A stretch of 64,000 bases of DNA from Alphaproteobacteria bacterium MedPE-SWcel (lineage in GTDB: Bacteria > Pseudomonadota > Alphaproteobacteria > Rhodobacterales > Rhodobacteraceae). The notes under the pieces were generated by a model, which did not search any database, had not been told where the DNA came from, and worked only from the letters and a program-made list of their open reading frames with translations. Of this stretch, positions 51,547 through 60,892 are shown piece by piece; the first letter of the stretch is position 1; the number at the start of each line of letters is the position of its first letter. The position numbers and the translations under genes were made by a program. The stretch covers positions 20,834 through 84,833 of the forward strand of contig MPDC01000018.1 of assembly GCA_001874255.1 (NCBI GenBank). The letters run 5' to 3'.

Positions 51547-51663
51547 GAGGTGCGCCGCTCCGGTTTTGGTGTGCCGGTAAACCACCGGTGCAGTGCTACG
51601 CCATATCTCGTCCGCGCGCAGCCGCCGCTGAGATGACTGTCAAGGTCCGGGTCACAGGCCAAA

Positions 51664-51703
51664 GTATCAGGTCTCGGTGTATCAGGCTTCGGTGTATCAG
51701 GCG
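51664..51703. repeat. 15-bp tandem repeat gtatcaggcttcggt (about 3 units)
   Basis: Direct reading. Confidence 0.85.
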
Positions 51704-52752
51704 CCGCGTTGCTCCTTGTCCTGCAGCCAGTCCGCGCGGCTGACCAGACGCAGCAGCTCCGGGCGATTGGCCTCGGCACGCTCGGGCGGCCCCAGACGGA
51801 GCCAATCGTCGAACAGGCGCAGCGCGAAACAGAATTCAAATGCTGGATCCGCCGAAATCCTGCGCCCGTAGCCCTCTTCAAAGGCCGTCACATCCGCCGC
51901 TGCAAACCCTCCGTATCCGCGCGCTGCCCCCTCCTCCGGGTCCAGGGACGCGCTGCCGCGGTTCCAGAAGCAGGCAAGGTCCACAGCCTGAAACCCGTCC
52001 TGCAGGGCGGTGAAATCCAACACACACAGCCCCTCGGGCGCATCCAGCACATTCACCGGATGAAGATCGCCATGCACAAAGCCAAAGGCCGCCTGTTGCC
52101 CCGCCACCCGTCGCCCGGCACGGTGCAGATAGGCGCATAGCCCCAGAAACCGGCGAGGACGAAACAGCCCTCGCCCCTCCAGCGGTCTGTCCAGCGGCCC
52201 CTCCAGCGGCCCCTCCAGCGGCCTGTCCGCCCGCAGATCCTCCGCGATCCGGCGTACCCGCGCCAGGTGACGTTTGGGATAGAAGGGCCGCGTAGTGACG
52301 GAGGGCCCGTGCAGACATCGCGCCAGACGCCCACTGCGGTGCAACAGATCCTGCCGCGCACCCAAGCCGAAATCGGCGTAGTCCAGCGCCCGCCGCAGGC
52401 TCGGCCCCGGAACATAGGCCATGACGACGGCCTGACGCTCCGCATCCGCCCAGAGCACCTCTGGCGCGAACAGGCCCTCGATAGGCGACATCCGGTCAGA
52501 CAGCTGCCGCTGGATCGCGATGCGGCGGGCAAAACCATCGGGGTCTCTGGGGCTCACGACCAGTTTCAACACCAGCCTGTCACCGGTAGGGGTCGTGACC
52601 GACAGCACGCCGCGTTCCTGCCCCGGCGCGCTCTTCAACTTCATCAGCGACCAGCGGCCCTCCCGATCATATCCGAGGCCCGGCGCAATCTCGGCCCATA
52701 GGGCCCGCGCCTGCCGTTCGATGCGCTCGCCTGCCATCAATTCCCCCATCAT
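51697..52752 (-). CDS. aminoglycoside phosphotransferase-like kinase
   Basis: FGFVHGDLHPVNVLDAPEGLCVLDFTALQDGFQAVDLACFW. Confidence 0.85.
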   Translation of the reverse strand: MMGELMAGERIERQARALWAEIAPGLGYDREGRWSLMKLKSAPGQERGVLSVTTPTGDRLVLKLVVSPRDPDGFARRIAIQRQLSDRMSPIEGLFAPEVLWADAERQAVVMAYVPGPSLRRALDYADFGLGARQDLLHRSGRLARCLHGPSVTTRPFYPKRHLARVRRIAEDLRADRPLEGPLEGPLDRPLEGRGLFRPRRFLGLCAYLHRAGRRVAGQQAAFGFVHGDLHPVNVLDAPEGLCVLDFTALQDGFQAVDLACFWNRGSASLDPEEGAARGYGGFAAADVTAFEEGYGRRISADPAFEFCFALRLFDDWLRLGPPERAEANRPELLRLVSRADWLQDKEQRGA

Positions 52753-52823
52753 CGGCGCAGTGCAGCACAGGACCGGGCAGATTACTATTGCAAAGCCACC
52801 GCAACGGCGGCAATCACATCGCC

Positions 52824-53642
52824 ATGACCGATAGTCCGCGCAAACCAGCCCTCAAATCTCACGGGCGCCTGTCGATTGGCGCAACCCTGAAACCGCGTGC
52901 CCTGATCAGTGACACGCCGGACCTTGCCGGGGTGTGGAAAGCCAAGATCCTGACCCTCTTTCCCGGCGCCTTTCCCGGGGTCCTGGGCGAGAGCCTGACC
53001 GGCAAGGCCCTGCAACAGGGGCTGTGGCAGTTGGAAACCATCGATCTGCGCCAGTTTGGCGTCGGCAAGCATCGCAATGTCGATGACACGCCCGCAGGCG
53101 GTGGCGCGGGCATGGTCCTGCGCGCCGATGTGCTGGGGGCCGCGATCGACCACGCCAAGGCGGGCACTCGCGGCAACTGGCCGCTGATCTACCTGTCGCC
53201 GCGCGGCCGCCGCATGGATCAGACGATGATGCAGAGCTTTGCCCGCTGCGACGGGATGACCCTCCTGTGCGGCCGTTTCGAAGGCGTCGATGAGCGGGTG
53301 CTGGAGCACTATGGCATCATGGAGGTCAGCCTCGGCGATTTCGTGATGACCGGCGGCGAGCTGGCGGCACAGGCCCTGATCGACGCCACCGTGCGCCTGA
53401 TCCCCGGCGTGCTTGGCAATCAGGCCTCAACCGAGGAGGAGAGCTTTTCCTCCGGCCTGCTGGAACACCCGCAATATACCCGACCTGCGGAATGGCAGGG
53501 ACGGAAGATCCCCGAGGTGCTGATGTCGGGCCATCACGGCAAGATCGCCGACTGGCGCCGCCAGATGAGCGAGGAGATCACCAAGGCGCGCCGCCCCGAC
53601 CTCTGGCAGGCCTATCAGCAGCGCCAGATCAAGGACGACTGA
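52824..53642 (+). CDS. trmD: tRNA (guanine-N1)-methyltransferase
   Basis: KILTLFPGAFPGVLG, YLSPRGRRMDQ, LLCGRFEGVDERVLE, SLGDFVMTGGELAA. Confidence 0.98.
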   Translation: MTDSPRKPALKSHGRLSIGATLKPRALISDTPDLAGVWKAKILTLFPGAFPGVLGESLTGKALQQGLWQLETIDLRQFGVGKHRNVDDTPAGGGAGMVLRADVLGAAIDHAKAGTRGNWPLIYLSPRGRRMDQTMMQSFARCDGMTLLCGRFEGVDERVLEHYGIMEVSLGDFVMTGGELAAQALIDATVRLIPGVLGNQASTEEESFSSGLLEHPQYTRPAEWQGRKIPEVLMSGHHGKIADWRRQMSEEITKARRPDLWQAYQQRQIKDD

Positions 53643-53764
53643 TCCCGCACGGAGTACCCGGCCGGCATCTGCGCCCGGCCGGTGTCTGTCTGGGCTTTCC
53701 AATGGCCGACAATGGCCGTGGCTGCGGGTCCTGCGCGGCCTCGGCCATCCGGTGCCGCTCCCTG

Positions 53765-53873
53765 CGTTTGCACAGTTTGCTGCAATGAGACAGCCTCCTG
53801 GGTTTGCACTGTCTCCGGGCTTTGCACAGTCTGATAGGTTTGCACTATCTGCCAGGTTTGTGCTGTCTCCGGG
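53765..53873. repeat. degenerate 17-19 bp tandem repeat gtttgcactgtctccgg (about 5-6 units)
   Basis: Direct reading in trmD-rplS spacer. Confidence 0.85.
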
Positions 53874-54173
53874 GGCAGGGACAGTTTCCAGCGGCTGCCT
53901 TGGTGGCGCAATAGCGTTCCGCCTGCGAGCGCCTCGGCCGCCGCTCCCGGCCTGATGCGTTCAAACGGACTTGCAAACAGGCTTGCAAACAGGGGCCATC
54001 TGGACTATTCACCGCGCGTCCGAGGCTCTGTTTGAGTCGCCCGGACCCGTCTTGTATTGCCCAAGCCTGCTTTCTTCAGCGGTCATGCACTACCGGCGGC
54101 GCCGACAAGCAACGAGACCTCAACTCTGGCGGGCGCATGCGGTTCCCTGAACCCCGCGCGGACCCGATGAAGA

Positions 54174-54217
54174 CCACGAGCGCTGAGGATCATACGAACT
54201 TCGTGGATAAACCACGA
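54174..54217 (+). promoter_or_regulatory. rplS leader with two mutually exclusive hairpins
   Basis: CCACGA(54174-54179), TCGTGG(54201-54206), CCACGA(54212-54217); SD aaaggaga at 54223. Confidence 0.5.
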
Positions 54218-54237
54218 GCAGCAAAGGAGAAGATCAG

Positions 54238-54609
54238 ATGGATCTGATCGCAGAACTCGAGGCGGAGCAAGTCGCCGCCCTGGGGAAAACCATCCCCGAC
54301 TTCAAGGCCGGCGACACCATCCGCGTCGGCTACAAAGTGACCGAAGGCACCCGTACCCGTGTGCAGGCCTATGAAGGCGTCTGCATCAGCCGCAAGAACG
54401 GCTCCGGCATCGCCGGGTCCTTCACGGTCCGCAAGATTTCTTTCGGTGAAGGCGTGGAACGTGTGTTCCCGCTGTTCTCGACCAACATCGAATCCATCGA
54501 GGTTGTGCGCCGTGGTCGTGTCCGCCGCGCCAAGCTGTACTACCTCCGTTCGCGCCGTGGCAAATCCGCACGTATCGCCGAAGACGCGCATTACAAAGCC
54601 AAAGCCTGA
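54238..54609 (+). CDS. rplS: 50S ribosomal protein L19
   Basis: [37 protein letters not shown]. Confidence 0.99.
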   Translation: MDLIAELEAEQVAALGKTIPDFKAGDTIRVGYKVTEGTRTRVQAYEGVCISRKNGSGIAGSFTVRKISFGEGVERVFPLFSTNIESIEVVRRGRVRRAKLYYLRSRRGKSARIAEDAHYKAKA

Positions 54610-54620
54610 GGAGTGGTCTC

Positions 54621-54842
54621 ATGAAAAAAGACACCCATCCCGACTACCACTTCATCAACGTCAAAATGACCGACGGCACCGTCCTTCAGATGCGCTCCAC
54701 CTGGGGCAACGAAGGCGACCAGCTGGCTCTGGACATTGACCCTTCGGTCCACCCGGCCTGGACCGGCGGCACCTCCCGTCTGCTGGATGCGGGCGGCCGT
54801 GTTTCCAAGTTCAAGAAGAAATACGAAGGTCTCGGCTTCTAA
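54621..54842 (+). CDS. rpmE: 50S ribosomal protein L31
   Basis: [20 protein letters not shown]...HPAWTGG...[11 protein letters not shown]. Confidence 0.98.
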   Translation: MKKDTHPDYHFINVKMTDGTVLQMRSTWGNEGDQLALDIDPSVHPAWTGGTSRLLDAGGRVSKFKKKYEGLGF

Positions 54843-54870
54843 ACCGGACTGGACCCTTGATGACAACTCG

Positions 54871-54896
54871 AAACGCCGCCCTCCGGGCGGCGTTTT
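54871..54896 (+). terminator. intrinsic terminator after rpmE
   Basis: aacgccgccc tcc gggcggcgtttt. Confidence 0.85.
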
Positions 54897-54953
54897 CCGT
54901 TATCCCCCTGGCCCGTTATCCGCCTGGCCCCCACAAGCCCCCTGCCCCCCATG

Positions 54954-55056
54954 CGCCCGGTCTGACGGCGCCCTGCCTGACTTACGCCCGGTCTGACTAC
55001 GCCCGGCCTGACCGCACCCGACCTGATACATGGGGCCTGATGCTTGGGACCTGATG
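54954..55056. repeat. degenerate 14-16 bp tandem repeat cgcccggtctgacta (about 7 units)
   Basis: Direct reading in rpmE-mipZ spacer. Confidence 0.85.
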
Positions 55057-55285
55057 CACGGCGCCAGACACATCAGATTATGCGGCCGGATGCGGCAATA
55101 GACGCCGAATTTGGGTCAACAGACCGACTGTCCTGTCGTGAATTCACACAGCCAAAGTCATTGAAGAGAAACAGGCTCTAATACAGGGCCTTATGCGCTT
55201 TCCATTGATTCGCGCCGCCTCTATAGTCTCGGCAAAGACAAGAGCGCCTTGGCAAAAGGCTGCAGCTTCAAAGGGATCCTTGTAG

Positions 55286-56095
55286 ATGGCGCATATCATA
55301 GTCGTCGGCAACGAAAAGGGCGGTGCCGGCAAATCAACCGTCTCCATGCATGTGGCCACAACGCTGGCGCGGATGGGTTACAAAGTGGCGGGTCTTGACC
55401 TTGACCTGCGTCAACGCTCTCTCGGGCGGTATCTGGAAAACCGTCTGGCGTTCATTGCGGCCTCCAATGTGACCCTGCCGATGGTGGCCCTGCACGAATT
55501 GCCCGAGATAGACCCGGACTCGCTGCAGCCAGGTGAAAACATCTATGACCTGCGCCTGTCGGCTGCGATCTCCGAACTGGAGCCGGTCTATGACTTCATC
55601 CTGATCGATTGCCCCGGGTCTCATACCCGGTTGAGCCAGGTGGCCCATTCGCTTGCGGACACGCTGGTCACCCCCCTGAACGACAGTTTCGTGGATTTTG
55701 ACCTGCTTGCCCATACGGACGACAAGGGTGAAAAGATCAAAGGCCCGTCGGTCTATTCAGAGATGGTCTGGAACGCCCGCCAGTTACGCGCGCAGGCCGG
55801 GTTGCCGCCGATCGACTGGATCGTGATCCGCAACCGGGTCGGCACGCAGCGGATGGTCAACAAGGAAAAGATGGAACGCGCCATCAAGATGCTGTCAAAG
55901 CGTATTGGCTTTCGGGTCGCGCCCGGCTTTTCCGAACGGGTGGTCTTTCGCGAATTGTTCCCGCGCGGGTTGACGCTTCTTGATCTCAAGGACGTCGGAG
56001 TAAAGCAGCTCAATATCTCAAATATCGCGGCGCGCCAGGAATTGCGTGACATGATGAAAGCGCTCGACCTGCCCGACGTGGCGATCGACATCTGA
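55286..56095 (+). CDS. mipZ: division-plane positioning ATPase MipZ
   Basis: GNEKGGAGKSTVSMHVATTLARMGYKVAGLDLDLRQRSLGRYLENR. Confidence 0.95.
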   Translation: MAHIIVVGNEKGGAGKSTVSMHVATTLARMGYKVAGLDLDLRQRSLGRYLENRLAFIAASNVTLPMVALHELPEIDPDSLQPGENIYDLRLSAAISELEPVYDFILIDCPGSHTRLSQVAHSLADTLVTPLNDSFVDFDLLAHTDDKGEKIKGPSVYSEMVWNARQLRAQAGLPPIDWIVIRNRVGTQRMVNKEKMERAIKMLSKRIGFRVAPGFSERVVFRELFPRGLTLLDLKDVGVKQLNISNIAARQELRDMMKALDLPDVAIDI

Positions 56096-56118
56096 CATGT
56101 GAAAGCCACAAGTCAGGG

Positions 56119-56225
56119 TTTCCGCCCCCTTTCGCGACCCACCTGCGGTGGGCCACTTCGGGGTCGGCGTGGAGCGCGCGCCGGGCCAGGCCCGGCGCGC
56201 GCGGGTCGGTCCGGAACGGACGGAA
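56119..56225. other. multi-hairpin intergenic element
   Basis: cccacctgcggtggg; gcgcgcgccgggcc-a-ggcccggcgcgcgc; gtccggaacggac between convergent genes. Confidence 0.6.
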
Positions 56226-56295
56226 ACACCTCTTATTGGCCCCAGTAGACTGTGCATTTGCACTGTTCGCAATCGAGCAGTAATCGGGCAATCTG

Positions 56296-57531
56296 TCACG
56301 CCGAAGGGGAATTCCCTTCCGGCATATAGAGCGTAAAGAGCTCGATCGGAGCCGCGACCCCCCGCAGCATATATCGCCCCACCGACACCAAATGGTCCGC
56401 ATCGCCCCCCACCGCTCTGCGCACGTCCTCCGACAGGATGATGGACCGCTCCACGGTCCGGTGCATATCGGCAATCCGCGCGGTCAGGTTCACCGCAGGT
56501 CCGATGACCGTGAAATCCAGCCGGTTCGGAGCGCCAATATTGCCATAGAGGATTTCTCCCGCGTGCAGCGCCACCGAATATTGCGCCAAAGGCAGGCCTG
56601 CCGCCGCGCGCGCCGCATTCACCGCCTCCATCCGAGGCGCCAGTTCAGACACCGCCCGCAACGCGGCCTGGGCGTCCTCTTCCAGCGTTCCCAGGTTGAA
56701 CATTGCCATCACCCCATCCCCCATGAACTTGAGGATATTGCCGCCGTGGGCCTGGATCACCTCCACCACGTGCCCGAAGTAATCGTTCAACAGATCGACC
56801 AGCGCCTCGCCCGGCAACTGCTCCGACAAAGTTGTAAAGCCCCGCAGGTCGAACAGACAGATCACCGCATCGATCAGCTCTGACGACCCGCGCCGGATTT
56901 CACCGGACAAGACCCGCTCGCCTGCGTCCCGGCCCAGATACACCTTCAGCAACGAGCGTCCCATTTCCCGATTGCTCGCCGTGGACAGGACCACCACCAA
57001 TGTTTCAAAACACCTGCGGATCACGTCACGATGACGCTCGGCTTCAGCCGGATCGCCATCAAAACTCCAGGACGCCAGCACCCCTTCGGTATTGAGCTGA
57101 TCAGGATCATACTCCGTGCGGCTCAGCTCTCCGACCGGCTGCCAGTGAACGAAATACGACGTGGCCCCCTTTGCGCGCAACTCTGCAAAAATGGGGAACA
57201 GATGCACCTCCGGTCCGGTCAGATCCGCCTGCATCTCCGCCTCGCCACTTTTTATCAAAGCGTAGAACGGGCTGGTGTACCAATCCTTGCGCGCCTGATC
57301 GGGGCGGCCAAAATACTCGAAATGCATGCCGTCGGCCCGCGTCCACGTGAACCCGATGCCCCCGAATTCGGGGTGCAGCGCCCGCTGCGCCAGTTGCATC
57401 CGCAGCAGCGGGACACCGTGGTTCACCAGCTGCTCGCAAAACGCACGCAGCATGTCCTCGCGCCCCTGCGCTTTCAGACCCTGACGGATGAGCCAGGCAT
57501 TCAACAGGTCGGAGGGAGAGGTCTGCGTCAT
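56296..57531 (-). CDS. adenylate/guanylate cyclase catalytic-domain protein
   Basis: ICLFDLRGFTTLSEQLPGEALVDLLNDYFGHVVEVIQAHGGNILKFMGDGVMAMF. Confidence 0.93.
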   Translation of the reverse strand: MTQTSPSDLLNAWLIRQGLKAQGREDMLRAFCEQLVNHGVPLLRMQLAQRALHPEFGGIGFTWTRADGMHFEYFGRPDQARKDWYTSPFYALIKSGEAEMQADLTGPEVHLFPIFAELRAKGATSYFVHWQPVGELSRTEYDPDQLNTEGVLASWSFDGDPAEAERHRDVIRRCFETLVVVLSTASNREMGRSLLKVYLGRDAGERVLSGEIRRGSSELIDAVICLFDLRGFTTLSEQLPGEALVDLLNDYFGHVVEVIQAHGGNILKFMGDGVMAMFNLGTLEEDAQAALRAVSELAPRMEAVNAARAAAGLPLAQYSVALHAGEILYGNIGAPNRLDFTVIGPAVNLTARIADMHRTVERSIILSEDVRRAVGGDADHLVSVGRYMLRGVAAPIELFTLYMPEGNSPSA

Positions 57532-57567
57532 GGTATCCTGCCGATGTCGGTGTCTCAGGTGTCCGGT

Positions 57568-58029
57568 TTAGCCCGAGTTCTCCATGTTTGCCAACTGCCG
57601 CAGCATGCGGCGCAGCAAGGCGGTCTCCGCTTTGTCAAATTGTGCTGTCAGACGCGCGTCATAGATCCTGGCCTGCTGACGCAAATCATCATAGACCCCA
57701 CGGCCGGCGGCTGTCAGTTCCAGATGTTCAGACCGTCGGTCCGCCGCATCCCGGCTGCGGCTGATCCAGCGCCGCCCGGCGAGTTTGGCGACGGCGCGAC
57801 TGATCTTGGTCTTGTGTATTTTGGCCCGCAGGCTGATGTCGCGCGCGGTCAGACGCTCATAGATCCCAAGGTGGAACAGCACGCGCCATTCCGTCCGCAA
57901 CATCCCATAGCGCCCCTTGTATTGTTTCTGAAACGCCAGCGAGGAGTCCTCTGCCGCACGGTTCAACAGAAATGGCAGGAAATCCTGCACGACAAAATCA
58001 TCGTCTTCCTCCATCCCGGCCTCCTGCAT
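57568..58029 (-). CDS. MarR family regulator, probably of the homogentisate cluster
   Basis: [52 protein letters not shown]; divergent from hmgA. Confidence 0.9.
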   Translation of the reverse strand: MQEAGMEEDDDFVVQDFLPFLLNRAAEDSSLAFQKQYKGRYGMLRTEWRVLFHLGIYERLTARDISLRAKIHKTKISRAVAKLAGRRWISRSRDAADRRSEHLELTAAGRGVYDDLRQQARIYDARLTAQFDKAETALLRRMLRQLANMENSG

Positions 58030-58036
58030 CCCTTGT

Positions 58037-58054
58037 TAGTTACAAAATCAACTA
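58037..58054. promoter_or_regulatory. candidate MarR operator
   Basis: TAGTTacaaaatcAACTA inverted repeat in the 59-bp divergent spacer. Confidence 0.5.
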
Positions 58055-58088
58055 CTACCGAGGAGGAGATGCAAGAGGAGACTGTTCC

Positions 58089-59444
58089 ATGACCAGAGCC
58101 GCGCTGCCGGATCAGATGATCCAGGCCCCCTCTAATCAGGGCACGACAGAGGGCTACATGCCCGGCTTCGGGAATGATTTCGAAACCGAAGCGCTGCCCG
58201 GAGCGCTGCCTCAGGGCATGAACAGTCCGCAAAAATGCAACTACGGTCTTTATGGTGAACAGCTCTCCGGGACCGCCTTTACCGCCGAGCGCCCGGAACG
58301 CAGCTGGTGCTACCGCATCCGGCCCAGCGTCAAACATTCTCATCGCTACGAACGGGTAGCGCTGCCCTACTGGAAAAGCGCCCCGCATATTCCACAGGAT
58401 GTGACCTCGCTGGGGCAGTATCGCTGGGACCCGATCCCACATTCAGACGCAGGCCTGACCTGGCTGACCGGCATGCGGACGATGACCACAGCAGGGGATG
58501 TGAACACGCAGGTCGGCATGGCGTCGCATGTGTATCTCGTGACCCAATCCATGCAGGAGTCCTATTTCTATTCCGCCGACTCGGAAATGCTCGTGGTACC
58601 GCAGGAAGGTCGGTTGCGCTTTGCCACCGAACTGGGGATCATTGACGTGGAACCCCAGGAAATAGCGATCCTGCCCCGAGGCCTTGTCTACCGGGTCGAC
58701 GTACTGCAGGGGCCAGCCCGCGGTTTTGTCTGCGAGAATTACGGGCAGACGTTCGACCTGCCGGGACGGGGTCCGATCGGGGCGAATTGCATGGCCAACC
58801 CGCGCGATTTCAAGGCGCCCGTCGCGGCCTATGAGGATCGCGAGGTGCCCTCGACACTGACAGTGAAATGGTGCGGCCAGTTTCACGAGACGCGGATCGG
58901 ACAAAGCCCGCTCGATGTGGTCGCATGGCACGGAAACTATGCGCCCTACAAATATGATCTGCGCACATACTGCCCGGTCGGCGCTATCCTGTTCGACCAT
59001 CCCGATCCATCTATTTTCACCGTACTGACCGCACCATCCGGACTGCCGGGCACCGCCAATATCGACTTCGTTCTGTTCCGGGATCGCTGGATGGTGGCCG
59101 AGAACACGTTTCGCCCTCCCTGGTATCACAAGAACATAATGTCGGAGCTGATGGGGAACATCTACGGCCAGTATGACGCCAAACCAAAGGGATTTGTCCC
59201 CGGGGGCATCAGTCTTCATAATATGATGCTGCCGCACGGGCCGGATAAGAATGCCTTTGAGGGCGCATCAAATTCCAACCTCGGGCCTGAAAAGCTGAAA
59301 AACACCATGTCATTCATGTTTGAAACCCGTTTCCCGCAGCATCTGACGGAATTCGCCGCGCGTGAAGCTCCGTTGCAGGACGACTACATCGACTGTTGGA
59401 CCAGCCTCGAGAAAAAGTTCGACGGAACTCCGGGGCCGAAATAA
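58089..59444 (+). CDS. hmgA: homogentisate 1,2-dioxygenase
   Basis: [60 protein letters not shown]. Confidence 0.98.
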   Translation: MTRAALPDQMIQAPSNQGTTEGYMPGFGNDFETEALPGALPQGMNSPQKCNYGLYGEQLSGTAFTAERPERSWCYRIRPSVKHSHRYERVALPYWKSAPHIPQDVTSLGQYRWDPIPHSDAGLTWLTGMRTMTTAGDVNTQVGMASHVYLVTQSMQESYFYSADSEMLVVPQEGRLRFATELGIIDVEPQEIAILPRGLVYRVDVLQGPARGFVCENYGQTFDLPGRGPIGANCMANPRDFKAPVAAYEDREVPSTLTVKWCGQFHETRIGQSPLDVVAWHGNYAPYKYDLRTYCPVGAILFDHPDPSIFTVLTAPSGLPGTANIDFVLFRDRWMVAENTFRPPWYHKNIMSELMGNIYGQYDAKPKGFVPGGISLHNMMLPHGPDKNAFEGASNSNLGPEKLKNTMSFMFETRFPQHLTEFAAREAPLQDDYIDCWTSLEKKFDGTPGPK

Positions 59445-59483
59445 TGGGGCTCTGCCCCCTCTGCGCCCCGCCGGGCCGCATTC

Positions 59484-59512
59484 ACCCCCGAGGTATTTTC
59501 AAAAAGATGAAG
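59484..59512 (+). repeat. dispersed intergenic repeat, copy 3 (diverged)
   Basis: ccccgaggtattttcaaaaagatgaa. Confidence 0.8.
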
Positions 59513-59547
59513 GACCAGTCACAGTCCTCGCTTGATAGGGAACACGC

Positions 59548-60804
59548 ATGCCTTTGAACAAGTCCTGGGTTACGTCGGCAAACGATGCACATCACCCGTT
59601 TCCGCTCAACAATCTGCCGTATGGTGTCTTTTCCGACGGGGATGCCCCCCCCCGCTGCGGCGTCGCCATTGGTGACATGATCCTCGACCTGCAGGCCGCC
59701 GAAACGGCAGGGATAATCCAGCTGGGTAGTGAGCGGTTGTTCGAGATGCCATTCTGGAACGAATTTATGGAAGAAGGGCCTGCTGTCTGGGCCGCCTTGC
59801 GAGAGCGTTTGACGGCTTTGTTGCAGGTCGGCGCCCGGGATCAGAAGAGGATTGAACCCTTTTTGGTGCATACGAAAGACGCCGAGCTTCATATGCCGTT
59901 TATGGTCTCCGAATTCACAGATTATTATGCCGGCCGTCACCACGCCACCAATGTCGGCAGCATGTTCCGTGGCCCGGAAAACGCCTTGCCACCCAATTGG
60001 CTGCATATCCCGATCGGCTACAACGGGCGCGCATCTTCGGTCGTCGTCTCAGGCACGGACGTGCGCAGGCCATGGGGACAAATCAAGGGAGCTGAAGACG
60101 ATACCCCTCGCTGGGCACCTTGCTCCCGCTTCGACATCGAACTGGAAATGGGGGCAATCGTGGGCACCCCGTCAGACGGTCCGATCACGGTGCAGGAAGC
60201 CGATGACCACATCTTTGGCTACGTCCTTCTTAATGACTGGTCCGCGCGTGACATCCAGGCTTGGGAATACCATCCCCTGGGGCCCTTTCAATCCAAGGCC
60301 ACAGCCACATCGATCAGCCCCTGGATTGTCACCAAAGCAGCATTGGAACCTTTCCGTTGCAACACGCCCGCGCGCGAGGTCGAACTCCTCGAACACCTCT
60401 GGGACTGCGGCCCGATGCTCTATGACATTGATCTTTCTGTATCGCTTCGCCCTGAAGGCGGTACTGACGAGATCCTGGCGCGTACGAACTATCGGGAAAT
60501 GTACTATTCCGCCGCTCAGCAATTGGCGCATCACACAACCTCCGGCTGCCCAATGAACCCAGGCGACCTCCTCGGGTCCGGCACAATTTCCGGCCCCGAC
60601 AAGACCCAACGCGGCTCACTCCTCGAACTCAGCTGGGGCGGCCAGGACCCAATCACTCTGGCTTCGGGCGAAACCCGCAGCTTCCTCGAAGATGGCGACA
60701 CTCTGACGTTGCGAGGAGAGGCCAGGGGCGATGGCTATACCATCGGCTTTGGCGAGTGTACCGGCACAGTCACACCAGCTCTGGACGACCCCTATGCTCG
60801 CTGA
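59548..60804 (+). CDS. fahA: fumarylacetoacetase
   Basis: FPLNNLPYGVFS, FTDYYAGRHHATNVGSMFRG, LLNDWSARDIQAWEYHPLGPFQSK. Confidence 0.97.
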   Translation: MPLNKSWVTSANDAHHPFPLNNLPYGVFSDGDAPPRCGVAIGDMILDLQAAETAGIIQLGSERLFEMPFWNEFMEEGPAVWAALRERLTALLQVGARDQKRIEPFLVHTKDAELHMPFMVSEFTDYYAGRHHATNVGSMFRGPENALPPNWLHIPIGYNGRASSVVVSGTDVRRPWGQIKGAEDDTPRWAPCSRFDIELEMGAIVGTPSDGPITVQEADDHIFGYVLLNDWSARDIQAWEYHPLGPFQSKATATSISPWIVTKAALEPFRCNTPAREVELLEHLWDCGPMLYDIDLSVSLRPEGGTDEILARTNYREMYYSAAQQLAHHTTSGCPMNPGDLLGSGTISGPDKTQRGSLLELSWGGQDPITLASGETRSFLEDGDTLTLRGEARGDGYTIGFGECTGTVTPALDDPYAR

Positions 60805-60813
60805 CCCTCTTTC

Positions 60814-60850
60814 CTTTCATCTTTTCGCAAATACCTCCGCCGGAGGCTCC
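60814..60850 (-). repeat. dispersed intergenic repeat, copy 4 (inverted)
   Basis: reverse complement gcctccggcggaggtatttgcgaaaagatgaaag. Confidence 0.85.
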
Positions 60851-60892
60851 CCAATCTCTCCTGCGGACTCAGTTTGACAAGGACACGACACA

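Noticed and set aside
53615-53911. 98-aa minus-strand ORF with QTxQTVQ repeats
   Set aside because: Translation of the intergenic 17-19 bp tandem array; no start/SD support or known domain.
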